Part shown: positions 26,352 to 35,107 of the stretch, piece after piece
Layout of the letters: each line of letters opens with the position of its first letter
How positions within the stretch are numbered: the stretch's first letter is position 1
NCBI GenBank assembly: GCA_020633295.1
Contig: JACKDW010000015.1
Coordinates: forward strand, 149,564 to 213,563
Origin: Myxococcales bacterium
GTDB taxonomy: Bacteria > Myxococcota_A > Polyangia > Nannocystales > Nannocystaceae
Direction of reading: 5' to 3'
Length of the DNA stretch: 64,000 nucleotides
The notes under the pieces: model-generated
Databases searched by the model: none
The model's input: only the letters and a program-made list of their open reading frames with translations
What the model was told of the DNA's origin: nothing
Translations under genes and position numbers: made by a program

Positions 26352-28265
26352 ATGTCGACCTCCCCTCCCCGCAACGCCCGGGCCGCCGCCGGCCTGCTCG
26401 GCGCCCTGCTCGGCGCCCTGGCCACGCAGACCGGCTGCATGCACTTCGACAACCTCGACGAGCCGCTGCAGCTCCAGACCCACGCCGGCGACTGGCGCGA
26501 CGAGGTCATCTACCAGATCCTCGTCGACCGCTTCGCCGACGGCGACGCCGGCAACAACTTCCGGCACGACCCGACGAGCATGGCCCACTACCACGGCGGC
26601 GATTGGCAGGGGCTGATCGACCACCTCGACTACATCGAGACGCTCGGCGCGACCGCGCTGTGGATCTCGCCGGTGGTCAAGAACGTCGACACCGACGCCG
26701 GCGTCGACGGCTACCACGGCTACTGGGCCCAGGACCTCACGCGCCCCAACCCGCACTTCGGCGACGTCTCGAAGCTGCGCGAGCTCGTCGCGGCCGCGCA
26801 CGATCACGGCATGCTCGTGATCATCGACATCGTCACCAACCACATGGGCCAGGCGTTCTACTACGACATCAACCTCAACGGGCAGCCCGACATCCAGATC
26901 CAGGAGTCCGGCCAGGAGGGCAAGAAGGACGTCGTCCACATCACGGAGTACGACCCGGACTTCGACGCGCGCGGGATCCAGGCGTTCACCTCGCTCGGCG
27001 AGGCCGGCCCCGCGCCGATCATCTTCCAGTTCGATCCGGCGACCAACCACATCCCGCCGCTGCCGCTCCTGTTCCAGGACCCGGCGGTCTACAACCGCAA
27101 GGGTCGGACCTACGACTTCTCCGTCGAGGACCAGCTGCTGCACGGCGACTTCCCCGGCGGGCTCAAGGACGTCGACACGACCAACTGCGACGTGAAGCAC
27201 GAGATGGTCGAGCAGTACGCGCGCTGGATCGAGCGCAGCGACGCCGACGGCTTCCGCATCGACACGGTCAAGCACGTCGAGCGCGAGTTCTGGCGGTTCT
27301 TCGCCCAGCGCGTGCGCCAGCGGCTCGCGGCCCAGGGCAAGGAGAACTTCATCATGTTCGGCGAGGCCTTCGACGGCAACGACGAGCTGGTCGGCTCGTT
27401 CACGCGCAGCGACTACCCCGACGCGCCGAGCGAGGACGAGCTCGCGCGCCAGGACTCGTGCGCGAAGCGAGAGGGCGGCCCGGCGCTGACGGGCGAGCAG
27501 CTCGACAGCGCGTTCTACTTCCCGCAGCACTACCAGGGCTTCCGCGACATCTTCCAGGGCGCCGGCGCGACCCAGCGGCTCGCGGACCTGTGGGCGCTCA
27601 AGAGCGTGAACTACGGCACCGAGGCCAACGCCGGCGGGATCGGCGTGCCGCCCTACAAGGCGCTGGTCAACTTCATCGACAACCACGACGTCGCGCGCTT
27701 CCTCTGGGGCGTCGCCGACAAGCCGAGCGACGTGCGCCGCAAGCTGCTGCACAACGCGCTCGCGCTGCTGATGACCGCCGACGGCATCCCGTGCCTGTAC
27801 TACGGCACCGAGCAGGCGTTCGACGGCGGCAACGACCCGGCCAACCGCGAGGACCTGTGGATGACCGGCTACGCCACCGACGGCGCGACCTTCAAGTGGG
27901 TGCAGCGGCTGATCGAGCTGCGCAAGTCGAGGCTCGCGCTGCGCCGCGGCGACACCACCGTGATCTGGGCGACCGAGCACACCGGCGACGAGAGCGACGC
28001 CGGCATCTTCGCGTTCGAGCGCGCCGGCGGCGACGCGGGCGACGACTACGCGCTCGTCATCCTCAACACCAACCAGGAGCACGACAGCAGCACGCTGTAC
28101 AACGACCCCGACACCGGCGAGGCGGTCATGATCACCTCGCTGCCCGAGGGCACCGTGCTCGGCGACATCCTCAACACCGGCGTCGGCCCGTTCACCGTGG
28201 GCCCGGGCGGCGAGCTCGGGCTCACGCTCCCGCCGATGTTCGCCAGCATCCTCGTCGTGAAGTAG
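26352..28265 (+). CDS. GH13 alpha-amylase lipoprotein in the maltodextrin uptake operon
   Basis: A 637 aa protein. Signal peptide with lipidation Cys29 (TGC). The GH13 barrel begins almost at once (DEVIYQILVDRFADGD at 50-65), with no carbohydrate-binding domain. Catalytic residues are Asp304 (FRIDTVKH), Glu338 (FGEAF) and Asp446 (DNHD). The domain B region is long, and the C-terminal beta domain covers about 540-637. It starts 52 bp after the porin gene and ends 7 bp before malK, so it is cotranscribed with the importer. It probably trims oligosaccharides in the periplasm or at the surface. Confidence 0.93.
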   Translation: MSTSPPRNARAAAGLLGALLGALATQTGCMHFDNLDEPLQLQTHAGDWRDEVIYQILVDRFADGDAGNNFRHDPTSMAHYHGGDWQGLIDHLDYIETLGATALWISPVVKNVDTDAGVDGYHGYWAQDLTRPNPHFGDVSKLRELVAAAHDHGMLVIIDIVTNHMGQAFYYDINLNGQPDIQIQESGQEGKKDVVHITEYDPDFDARGIQAFTSLGEAGPAPIIFQFDPATNHIPPLPLLFQDPAVYNRKGRTYDFSVEDQLLHGDFPGGLKDVDTTNCDVKHEMVEQYARWIERSDADGFRIDTVKHVEREFWRFFAQRVRQRLAAQGKENFIMFGEAFDGNDELVGSFTRSDYPDAPSEDELARQDSCAKREGGPALTGEQLDSAFYFPQHYQGFRDIFQGAGATQRLADLWALKSVNYGTEANAGGIGVPPYKALVNFIDNHDVARFLWGVADKPSDVRRKLLHNALALLMTADGIPCLYYGTEQAFDGGNDPANREDLWMTGYATDGATFKWVQRLIELRKSRLALRRGDTTVIWATEHTGDESDAGIFAFERAGGDAGDDYALVILNTNQEHDSSTLYNDPDTGEAVMITSLPEGTVLGDILNTGVGPFTVGPGGELGLTLPPMFASILVVK

Positions 28266-28269
28266 GAGG
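28264..28269 (+). promoter_or_regulatory. Shine-Dalgarno site AGGAGG for malK
   Basis: A perfect AGGAGG overlaps the amylase stop codon. Spacing to GTG 28273 is only 3 nt, but no other in-frame start fits better. Confidence 0.55.
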
Positions 28270-28272
28270 CGT

Positions 28273-29370
28273 GTGGTCGAGGTCCGCGTCGACGCGATCG
28301 AGAAGCGCTTCGGCAGCACCCAGGTGCTCCGCGGCGTCGACATCCACGTGCCCGACGGCGCGTTCGCGGTGCTCGTCGGGCCCAGCGGCTGCGGCAAGTC
28401 GACGCTGCTGCGCCTGCTCGCCGGCCTCGAGGAGGCGACCGCCGGCGCGATCCGCTTCGGCGCGCGCGACGTCACGCGGCTCGAGCCGCGCGCGCGCGAC
28501 GTCGCCATGGTGTTCCAGTCCTACGCGCTCTACCCCCACCTGACGGTGCGCCAGAACCTCGGCTTCGGCCTCAAGATCCGGCGCACGGACCCGGCGACGA
28601 TCCGCGCGCGCGTCGACGAGGTCGCGGCGATGCTCGGGCTCGAGGCGCTGCTCGATCGCTACCCGCGGGCGCTCTCCGGCGGGCAGCGCCAGCGCGTCGC
28701 CATGGGCCGCGCGATCGTCCGCCGGCCGGCGCTGTTCCTGTTCGACGAGCCGCTCTCGAACCTCGACGCCAAGCTGCGCGCGCAGGTCCGCGTCGAGATC
28801 CGGCGCCAGCACGACGAGCTCAAGGCGACGAGCATCTACGTCACCCACGATCAGGTCGAGGCGATGACGCTCGCCGACGTGATGTTCGTGCTCAACGGCG
28901 GCCGCGTCGAGCAGCACGGCAGCCCGGCCGAGGTCTACGGGCGCCCGGCGACGCGCTTCGTCGCGGGCTTCCTCGGGAGCCCGGCGATGAACTTCCTCGA
29001 CGCGACGATCGAGCGCGCCGGCGCGCGCGTGTACGCGGTCGCGGGCGACCCGGGCGGCGACGGCCGGCTGCGCGCGGTCGTGCCCGAGGGGCAGTTCGGC
29101 CGCTCGCTGCACGACGGCGAGCGCGTGGTCGTCGGCGTGCGCCCCCACGACGTCGCGCTGGCGCCCGAGGAGGCCGAGCCCGAGCTCGAGCTCACGACCG
29201 GCCTCGTCGAGCTGCTCGGGCCCGAGCTGCAGGCGCACGCGCGGCTGGGCGACACGCCGATCACCGTCTGCCTGCCGACCGAGAGCCGCGCGCGACGAGG
29301 CGAGCGCCTGCGCCTGCGCGTCGAGCAGCTGCACCTCTTCGATCCCGACTCGGGGGCGTCGCTGCGGTGA
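28273..29370 (+). CDS. malK: Maltodextrin ABC importer ATPase
   Basis: A 365 aa MalK/UgpC-type ATPase. Walker A GPSGCGKST (36-44), Q-loop Gln82 (VFQSYALYPH), signature LSGGQRQR (134-141), Walker B LFLFDEP (154-160) and H-loop (YVTHDQ) are all intact. A C-terminal MOP/TOBE-like regulatory region (about 240-365) is present, with VVVGVRPHDVAL. It powers import through MalF and MalG. The stop overlaps the start of the next gene by 4 bp (GTGA), which suggests translational coupling. The ATPase could serve other sugar importers too, as MsmK-type proteins do. Confidence 0.93.
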   Translation: MVEVRVDAIEKRFGSTQVLRGVDIHVPDGAFAVLVGPSGCGKSTLLRLLAGLEEATAGAIRFGARDVTRLEPRARDVAMVFQSYALYPHLTVRQNLGFGLKIRRTDPATIRARVDEVAAMLGLEALLDRYPRALSGGQRQRVAMGRAIVRRPALFLFDEPLSNLDAKLRAQVRVEIRRQHDELKATSIYVTHDQVEAMTLADVMFVLNGGRVEQHGSPAEVYGRPATRFVAGFLGSPAMNFLDATIERAGARVYAVAGDPGGDGRLRAVVPEGQFGRSLHDGERVVVGVRPHDVALAPEEAEPELELTTGLVELLGPELQAHARLGDTPITVCLPTESRARRGERLRLRVEQLHLFDPDSGASLR

Positions 29371-30498
29371 GGCGCCGCGCGAGCCCGCTCGTCGCGTGGA
29401 GCCTGCGCGCGCTCGTGTGCGCGCTCGTGTGGCTGCAGCTCGGCGCCGCGCTCGCGACCGCGGCCCCCGAGCGCGCCCCCATCCGACTGTGGCACGCCTA
29501 CCGCGGCGCCGAGCTCGAGGTCCTGCAGGAGCTGCTCGACGAGCTCCGCGCCCGCGACGACGTCGAGATCGAGACGCTCGCGCTGCCCTACGACGCCTTC
29601 GCCAGCAAGCTCGCGGCCGCGATCCCGCTCGGCGAGGGCCCCGACCTGTTCATCGACGCGCACGAGCGCCTCGGCAGCTACCTGCAGCAGCGCCTCGTCG
29701 CGCCCGTCGGCGACGCGTACCCCGGCGACGCCGCGTTCACCGAGCCGGCCGCGCGCGCCGTCGCGCTCGCGCCCGAGGGCGGCGCGCTCGACGTCTACGC
29801 CGTCCCGCTGTCGCAGAAGTGCGTCGCGCTGTTCTACAACACCGCGCTGGTCCCCGGCCCGCTCGAGACGCTCGAGCAGGTCCTCGAGCTCCAGCCGAAC
29901 CTGCCCCAAGGGACCTACGCGCTCGCCTACGAGGCCAAGAACGCCTACGCCCACGCGCCGCTGCTCGCCGGCTTCGGCGGCGCGCTGCTGGCCGCGGACG
30001 ACCGCTCCTTCGGCTTCGTCGGCGAGCCTGCCGAGCGCTCGCTCGAGCTCGCGCTCGAGCTGCGAGCCCGCGGCGCCGTCCCGGGCGACGCCGACGGCGC
30101 GCTCGTCACGAGCCTGTTCCGCGCGGGCAAGGCCGCGTACGCGATCAGCGGGCCGTGGCTCGCCGCGGACCTGTCTGAAGAGGACGGCGGCGCGGCGGTG
30201 CCCTACGCGGTCGCGCCGCTGCCCCGGCTGGCCGCGACCGGCGAGCCCATGCGCCCGCTGCTGACCGTCGAGGCCGTGATGCTCTCGCCCGCCGGCGCCG
30301 AGCGGCCAGAGGTGCGCGCGCTCGCGCGGCACCTCGCCAGCGCGGAGGCGGCCGACCTCCGGCAGCGTCGCGCCCACACGCTCAGCGCCCGCGCGGACAC
30401 GCCGCCGCCGCCCGGCGACGCGCTGCTCGCCGCGTTCGCCAAGCAGGCCGAGGTCGCCGTGCCGATGCCGACCGCGGTCGCGATGCGCGCGACCTGGG
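29367..30498 (+). CDS. malE: MalE-like solute-binding half of a MalE-MalF fusion (apparent frameshift)
   Basis: About 377 aa in this frame. Signal peptide (LVCALVWLQLGAALATAA) and a family-1 extracellular solute-binding fold: IRLWHAYRGAELEVLQELLDE, EGPDLFIDAHERLG, KNAYAHAPLLAGFGG, AYAISGPWLAADL. The protein reads cleanly to ...AMRATW at 30495-30497. The expected C-terminal helix of a MalE protein (NRAIRKVLRGDASPSEAVESA) then continues only in the +1 frame, which runs without a stop into the MalF permease. One extra G in the run GGGG at 30496-30499 explains this. It is either a sequencing error, a real mutation or recoding. GTG 29367 overlaps the malK stop. Confidence 0.75.
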
Positions 30499-31608
30499 GA
30501 GCCGGCGAACCGAGCGATCCGCAAGGTGCTGCGCGGCGACGCGAGCCCGAGCGAGGCCGTCGAGAGCGCGCGCAAGCAGTTCGACGACGTCCGCCGCCCG
30601 CCGCCGCCGCCCGCCTCGCCCACGCCGATCCTGCTGCTCGTGGGCGCGCTCGCGCTGCTCGGCGCGCTGCAGCTCGTCCGCCGCGCCCGCGACCCCGAGG
30701 CGCGCGCCGCCCTGCGCCGCTCCCTGCCCGCCTACGCCTACGTCGCCCACGCGGTCATCGTCGTCGGCCTGCTCGTGATCGCGCCGCTGCTCGTCGGCGC
30801 CGCGACCTCGCTGTTCGCCGGTCGCCCCGACAGCGGCGACTACATCGGGCTCGCCAACTTCGTCGAGATCCTCACCGCGCGCGGCGGGCCGCTGCTCGCG
30901 ACCGGCTCGTTCTACGTGGTCCTGCTCGTCACCGTGCTGTGGACCGCGATCAACGTGTGCTTTCACCTCGCGCTCGGCGTCGGGCTCGGGCTCGTGCTCT
31001 CGCGCGAGAACATGCGCCTGCGCGGCCTGTACCGCGTGCTGCTCATCATCCCCTGGGCCGTGCCCAGCTACGTCACCGCGCTCGCGTGGAAGGGCATGTT
31101 CCACCGCCAGTTCGGCGCCGTCACCGGGCTGATCCTCGAGTGCAACCGCTGGCTCGGCACCGAGCTCGAGCCGATCGCCTGGTTCAGCCAGTTCTCGACC
31201 GCGTTCACGGCCAACGTCGCGACCAACGTCTGGCTCGGCTTCCCCTTCATGATGGTCGTCACGCTCGGCGCGCTGACCTCGGTGCCCAAGGACGCGCTCG
31301 AGGCGGCCGAGGTCGACGGCGCGAGCCGCTGGCAGCGGCTGCGCTACGTGACGCTGCCGATGATCCGCCCCGCGCTGATCCCCGCGGTCACGCTCGGCGC
31401 GATCTGGACGTTCAACATGTTCAACGTCGTGTTCCTCGTCTCCGGCGGCGAGCCCGACGGCACCACCGACATCCTCGTGTCCGAGGCCTACCGCTGGGCG
31501 TTCACGCGCGGGGCTCAGTACGGCTACGCGGCCGCCTACGCGGTGCTGATCTTCCTGCTGCTCACGCTCGTCACCCGCGTCACCGGCTTCGCCCGCGAGC
31601 CCAGCTGA
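30499..31608 (+). CDS. malF: MalF-like permease half of a MalE-MalF fusion
   Basis: About 369 aa in the frame shifted by one base. It opens with the last 30-odd residues of the binding protein, then a Pro-rich linker, a first transmembrane helix (ILLLVGALALLGALQLV) and a typical MalF-type permease with about seven more helices. The EAA loop is present as LEAAEVDGASRWQRLRYVTLPMIRPAL, the MalK contact. A free-standing start would have to be the GTG at 30523, but the binding-protein residues upstream in the same frame argue for a fused polypeptide. The binding domain would then be tethered to the permease on the periplasmic side. Confidence 0.78.
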   Translation, partial: EPANRAIRKVLRGDASPSEAVESARKQFDDVRRPPPPPASPTPILLLVGALALLGALQLVRRARDPEARAALRRSLPAYAYVAHAVIVVGLLVIAPLLVGAATSLFAGRPDSGDYIGLANFVEILTARGGPLLATGSFYVVLLVTVLWTAINVCFHLALGVGLGLVLSRENMRLRGLYRVLLIIPWAVPSYVTALAWKGMFHRQFGAVTGLILECNRWLGTELEPIAWFSQFSTAFTANVATNVWLGFPFMMVVTLGALTSVPKDALEAAEVDGASRWQRLRYVTLPMIRPALIPAVTLGAIWTFNMFNVVFLVSGGEPDGTTDILVSEAYRWAFTRGAQYGYAAAYAVLIFLLLTLVTRVTGFAREPS

Positions 31609-31632
31609 CCTGACCTGAAGTCCCGGCCGTCC

Positions 31633-32499
31633 ATGGCGCTCCAACAACGCACCCGCCTGCTCGAGTCGTTCGCCGCCCACGCGGTGCTGATCGTCGCGGT
31701 CGCGTTCGCGCTGTACCCGGTGCTGTGGGTCGTCGCGCTCGCGTTCTCGGGCGTCAGCGAGCCGGCGCCGCGAGTCATCCCGGTGCCGATCGAGCCCACG
31801 CTCGAGCACCTGCGCGAGGTCGTCGGCAGCACCCAGGTCGTCGGCGGCGAGACCCGCTGGCTGTTCGGGCTGCAGCTCGCCAACTCGCTGATCGTCTCGC
31901 TCGCCACGGCGCTCGTCGGCGTCGGCATCGCGATCCCGACCGCCTACGCGCTCGCGCGCTTCGACTTCGTGGGCAAGCGCGGCGGCGTCAAGCTGCTGCT
32001 CGCGACCCAGATGTTCCCGGCGGTCGCCAGCGCGATCCCGCTGTACATCCTGCTCGACTGGCTCTCGCTGCTCAACTCGCGCACCGGCCTGGTGCTGTGC
32101 TACGCGACCACGGCGGTCCCCTTCGCGATCTTCCAGCTGCGCGGCGCGTTCGAGACCATCCCCGAGGACCTCGAGGAGGCGGCGATGGTCGACGGCGCGA
32201 CGCGGTTTCAGGCGTTCATCCGCGTGGTGCTGCCGGCGGCGCGCCCGGCCATCGCGGTCACGGCCCTGTTCGCGTTCATGAGCGCCTACAACGAGTTCAT
32301 CCTCGCGGCGACGCTGCTCGGGCGCGAGGAGATGTACACGCTCCCCGTGGTGCTGCAGCGCTTCATCGGCGAGTACGACGCGCAATGGGAGGCCTTCGCC
32401 GCGGGCGCGCTCGTGGTGTCGCTGCCCGTGATGGCGCTGTTCTACGTCGCGCAGCGCCACCTGGTCGCGGGGCTGACGGCCGGCAGCGTGAAGGGCTAG
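31633..32499 (+). CDS. malG: Maltodextrin ABC importer permease
   Basis: A 288 aa MalG-type permease with six transmembrane helices. The EAA motif EEAAMVDGATRFQAFIRVVLP (about 185-205) is followed by FAFMSAYNEFILAATLL and the C-terminal GLTAGSVKG, a hallmark of MalG-like subunits that contacts MalK. It starts 24 bp after the malF stop and ends the operon. Together with malK and the MalE-MalF fusion this makes a full importer. Confidence 0.93.
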   Translation: MALQQRTRLLESFAAHAVLIVAVAFALYPVLWVVALAFSGVSEPAPRVIPVPIEPTLEHLREVVGSTQVVGGETRWLFGLQLANSLIVSLATALVGVGIAIPTAYALARFDFVGKRGGVKLLLATQMFPAVASAIPLYILLDWLSLLNSRTGLVLCYATTAVPFAIFQLRGAFETIPEDLEEAAMVDGATRFQAFIRVVLPAARPAIAVTALFAFMSAYNEFILAATLLGREEMYTLPVVLQRFIGEYDAQWEAFAAGALVVSLPVMALFYVAQRHLVAGLTAGSVKG

Positions 32500-32560
32500 C
32501 GCGCCGGCGCGAAGCCGCGCGACCGCGAAACAATTACCCACCGTCGCGCGCGCGCGCGGG

Positions 32561-32569
32561 TGGTAGCGT
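32561..32569 (+). promoter_or_regulatory. Putative extended -10 element (TGGTAGCGT)
   Basis: TG-G-TAGCGT ends 12 nt before the GTG at 32582. Confidence 0.4.
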
Positions 32570-32581
32570 GGTTGCACAACC

Positions 32582-33268
32582 GTGGACGGAGAGCTCATCG
32601 AACTCGTCATCCAGCTCGGGCTCGTGCTGCTCGCGCTCGGCTTCGCGGCGTGGCAGACCTACCGCCTGCGGCGGGCCGCGACCGAGGACATCGCCAGCGA
32701 TCAGTGCGTCGCCTGCGACTCGCGCGCGCTCGCGACGATCGCGCCTGGCGTCTATCGATGCACGCAGTGCGGCTACCAGGGCGGCCCTGGGCTCGCGGCC
32801 CACGAGGCCAACGCGCGCGCCCAGGAGCGCGCCGCGCTGTCGCCCGACGAGCGGAGCGCGCGCGCGCGCGCGTGCCTGTACGAGGCCCTGGGCGCGCTGC
32901 AGCGGGCCGACGAGAACCCGCTCGAGGCGAACGTCGAGGCGCGCATCTCGTGGCTCGCCGATCTCGAGGGCGCGCTGGTGCAGGCGCAGGGCCAGCTGAC
33001 GCGCGCGATCGAGTACGCGGGCGGGCCCGTCGCGCTGCCGGACGGCCGCAGCTTCGACGCCAGCCCGTGGCGCGACCAGCTCGCGTCGGCGACCGCGACG
33101 ATGACCGTCGAGAGCATCAACCCGAACCTGCGCACGGCCATGCGTCCGCGCCTCAACCTCGCGAAGCAGCTGCGCGGGCGAGTCCGCGACGCGCTCGTCG
33201 ACGCGCTCCACCCACCGCAGGCGCCGAGCCGCTCCTCCGGGCTGTCCCGCGACGGCGCGCGGCTCTAG
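32582..33268 (+). CDS. Membrane-anchored zinc-ribbon protein
   Basis: A 228 aa protein. One N-terminal transmembrane helix (about 6-22, LVIQLGLVLLALGFAAWQ) is followed by a CxxC...CxxC zinc ribbon (CVACDS and CTQCGY, about 41-62) and a long helical domain (about 80-200) with charged coiled-coil character. No catalytic motif. The layout resembles small membrane-bound zinc-ribbon scaffolding proteins. Function unknown. Confidence 0.65.
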   Translation: MDGELIELVIQLGLVLLALGFAAWQTYRLRRAATEDIASDQCVACDSRALATIAPGVYRCTQCGYQGGPGLAAHEANARAQERAALSPDERSARARACLYEALGALQRADENPLEANVEARISWLADLEGALVQAQGQLTRAIEYAGGPVALPDGRSFDASPWRDQLASATATMTVESINPNLRTAMRPRLNLAKQLRGRVRDALVDALHPPQAPSRSSGLSRDGARL

Positions 33269-33298
33269 GCCCCGCGCGCGCCCGAGCGCGGGACCTGC

Positions 33299-34969
33299 TC
33301 ACATGGCCAGGAGCACCGCGTGGAGCTCGGCGAGGTCCTCGTCGCCGGGCAGCAGCTGCTCCGCCGCGACGACCTGCGCGAGCGCGTCGGCGACCGTGGC
33401 CTCGCCCGTGAACGCCCGCGCGTAGGTGTGGATCGCCAGGCCCTTCTCGAGCTGCGGGCTCGCCTGCGCAATAAGCTGCCCGAATGACCATGTTACGGTC
33501 TGCGCGCGCGGCTCGAAGGTCGTCGCGTCCTGATAGCGGACGGTCACGGTCACCGCGCTCTCGTCCGTCACCAGCTCCGGCGCGCACGTCCGCACGCGCT
33601 GCAGGAACACCATCGCGTCGTTCGGCGCGAGGTGCTGCGGCTCGATCTCCGTCGGGTCGGCGCTGAACTCCTCGCCCGAGAACTCGACGATCTCGAAGCC
33701 CGGCGGCAGGTCGAGCTGAACCTGGACGTCGCGGACCGCGACGTCGAGCGTGTTGACGAAGCGCTCGCCGAAGATCTTCCAGGCCTCGGCCTCGTCCGGG
33801 ATGAACACCGACGCGCCCTTGCCGAGGTCCGTCACCACGTCCATCAGGTAGTCGTTGTAGCCCGCGCCGCCGACCCCGACCCCGACCATGTAGATCCCCT
33901 CGGCGTCCTCGTCCCGCGAGGCCTCCCCGATCAGCGTCGCGTCCGTCACGCCGACGTTGGCGCCGCCGTCGCTGACCAGCACCACGCGGTTGATCCGATC
34001 GCGGTGGAAGGCGGCGCGCGCGAGCTCGTAGCCGGCCGTGAGGCCGCCGTTGAGATCCGTGCCGCCGCCCGACTCGATCTGCTCGACGCGCTCGATCAGC
34101 GCGGCGTCGTAGGGCCCGGAGACCTCGTGCGCCGCGAGCAGCACGGCGTTGTCGGTGTCCCACGTGACCATCGAGACGATGTCGCCCGCGCGCAGCTGGC
34201 TCGCGATCGCCACGCAGCTCTCCTTGAGCATCTCGATCGCGTGCCCGCTCATCGAGCCGGACTCGTCGAGCACGAGCGTCAGGTTCACCGGCGCGCGCTC
34301 GCTGTCGCGGACGTTCGCGCTGCCGACCCCGATCTGCAGGTAGTACTCGCCCTCGACGTCGAGCGCCCGCAGCTCAGCGCTGATCGTGACCGCGCCGGGC
34401 GCGGCCGCCGGGTAGTCGAAGCGGTAGTAGTTGAGGAACTCCCACGGTCGGATCGTCGGCGCGCCGCCGCCCCCGAGGATCGCCTCGCGGGCCTGCACCG
34501 GCGACGACATCGAGTTGCTGTCGTCCGGCGAGAGGTAGAGCGTGACCGGCGTGTCCAGGTCGCACGCGGGCGCCGGCTCGGGCGGGTCCGGCTCGTCGCA
34601 CTTGCAGCTGGCGCGCAGCCGGGCGTACTCGGCCGCCACCTCGGCGCAGCGCTCGGGCGGCCCGGCGACGTCGCAGCCGCAGCCCACGTCATCCTGACCC
34701 GTGGAGCCGTCCGCGTCCACGTCCCCGTCGCCGTAGCCATGCCCAGGGCTCGCGCTCGTCCCGCTGTCGCTGGCGGCGCCGTCGTCGTCGTCGCCGGTCG
34801 GGTCGTCACAGTCACAGTTCAGGCGCAGCTGCTCGACCGCCGCGCGCTGAGACACGCACTCCTCGGGGTCCTCGAGCTCGACGCAGCGGGCGAGGCCGAG
34901 GCCGATCGTCGTGGCCACGATCACGCGGCCGCGCGCGAGGGCGCGAGGAGCTCGATCGCGTCGCTTCAT
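33299..34969 (-). CDS. Secreted von Willebrand factor A domain protein
   Basis: A 556 aa protein. Signal peptide (VIVATTIGLGLA), then a Cys/Asp-rich region (about 29-140) with CDCDD, CGCD and CKCDE motifs. A vWF-N-like segment (about 160-220, PWEFLNYYRFDYP) precedes a vWA domain at about 230-400 with an intact MIDAS (DESGSMSG). This order matches the YfbK-like family. A C-terminal helical segment ends AELHAVLLAM. Such proteins bind metal-dependent ligands; the partner is unknown. ATG 34969 is preferred over the GTG one codon upstream because AGGGTG precedes it. Confidence 0.85.
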   Translation of the reverse strand: MKRRDRAPRALARGRVIVATTIGLGLARCVELEDPEECVSQRAAVEQLRLNCDCDDPTGDDDDGAASDSGTSASPGHGYGDGDVDADGSTGQDDVGCGCDVAGPPERCAEVAAEYARLRASCKCDEPDPPEPAPACDLDTPVTLYLSPDDSNSMSSPVQAREAILGGGGAPTIRPWEFLNYYRFDYPAAAPGAVTISAELRALDVEGEYYLQIGVGSANVRDSERAPVNLTLVLDESGSMSGHAIEMLKESCVAIASQLRAGDIVSMVTWDTDNAVLLAAHEVSGPYDAALIERVEQIESGGGTDLNGGLTAGYELARAAFHRDRINRVVLVSDGGANVGVTDATLIGEASRDEDAEGIYMVGVGVGGAGYNDYLMDVVTDLGKGASVFIPDEAEAWKIFGERFVNTLDVAVRDVQVQLDLPPGFEIVEFSGEEFSADPTEIEPQHLAPNDAMVFLQRVRTCAPELVTDESAVTVTVRYQDATTFEPRAQTVTWSFGQLIAQASPQLEKGLAIHTYARAFTGEATVADALAQVVAAEQLLPGDEDLAELHAVLLAM

Positions 34970-35107
34970 CACCCTGACAGTGCGCCGCGGTCGCGCGCGC
35001 GGGCGGAGATTTATTCGACGGCGCGCGCGCGCGTCACGAGCGTCGGCCCGCGCCCGGGGAGCGCGAGCGACATGGTCTTCTCGACAGCTCCCCCGGGCGC
35101 GGCGGGA

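Noticed and set aside
30526..31608. MalF as an independent gene with its own start near 30523
   Set aside because: The residues before the first helix are the C-terminal helix of the binding protein in the same frame, and there is no SD. A fused protein with a frameshift explains the data better.
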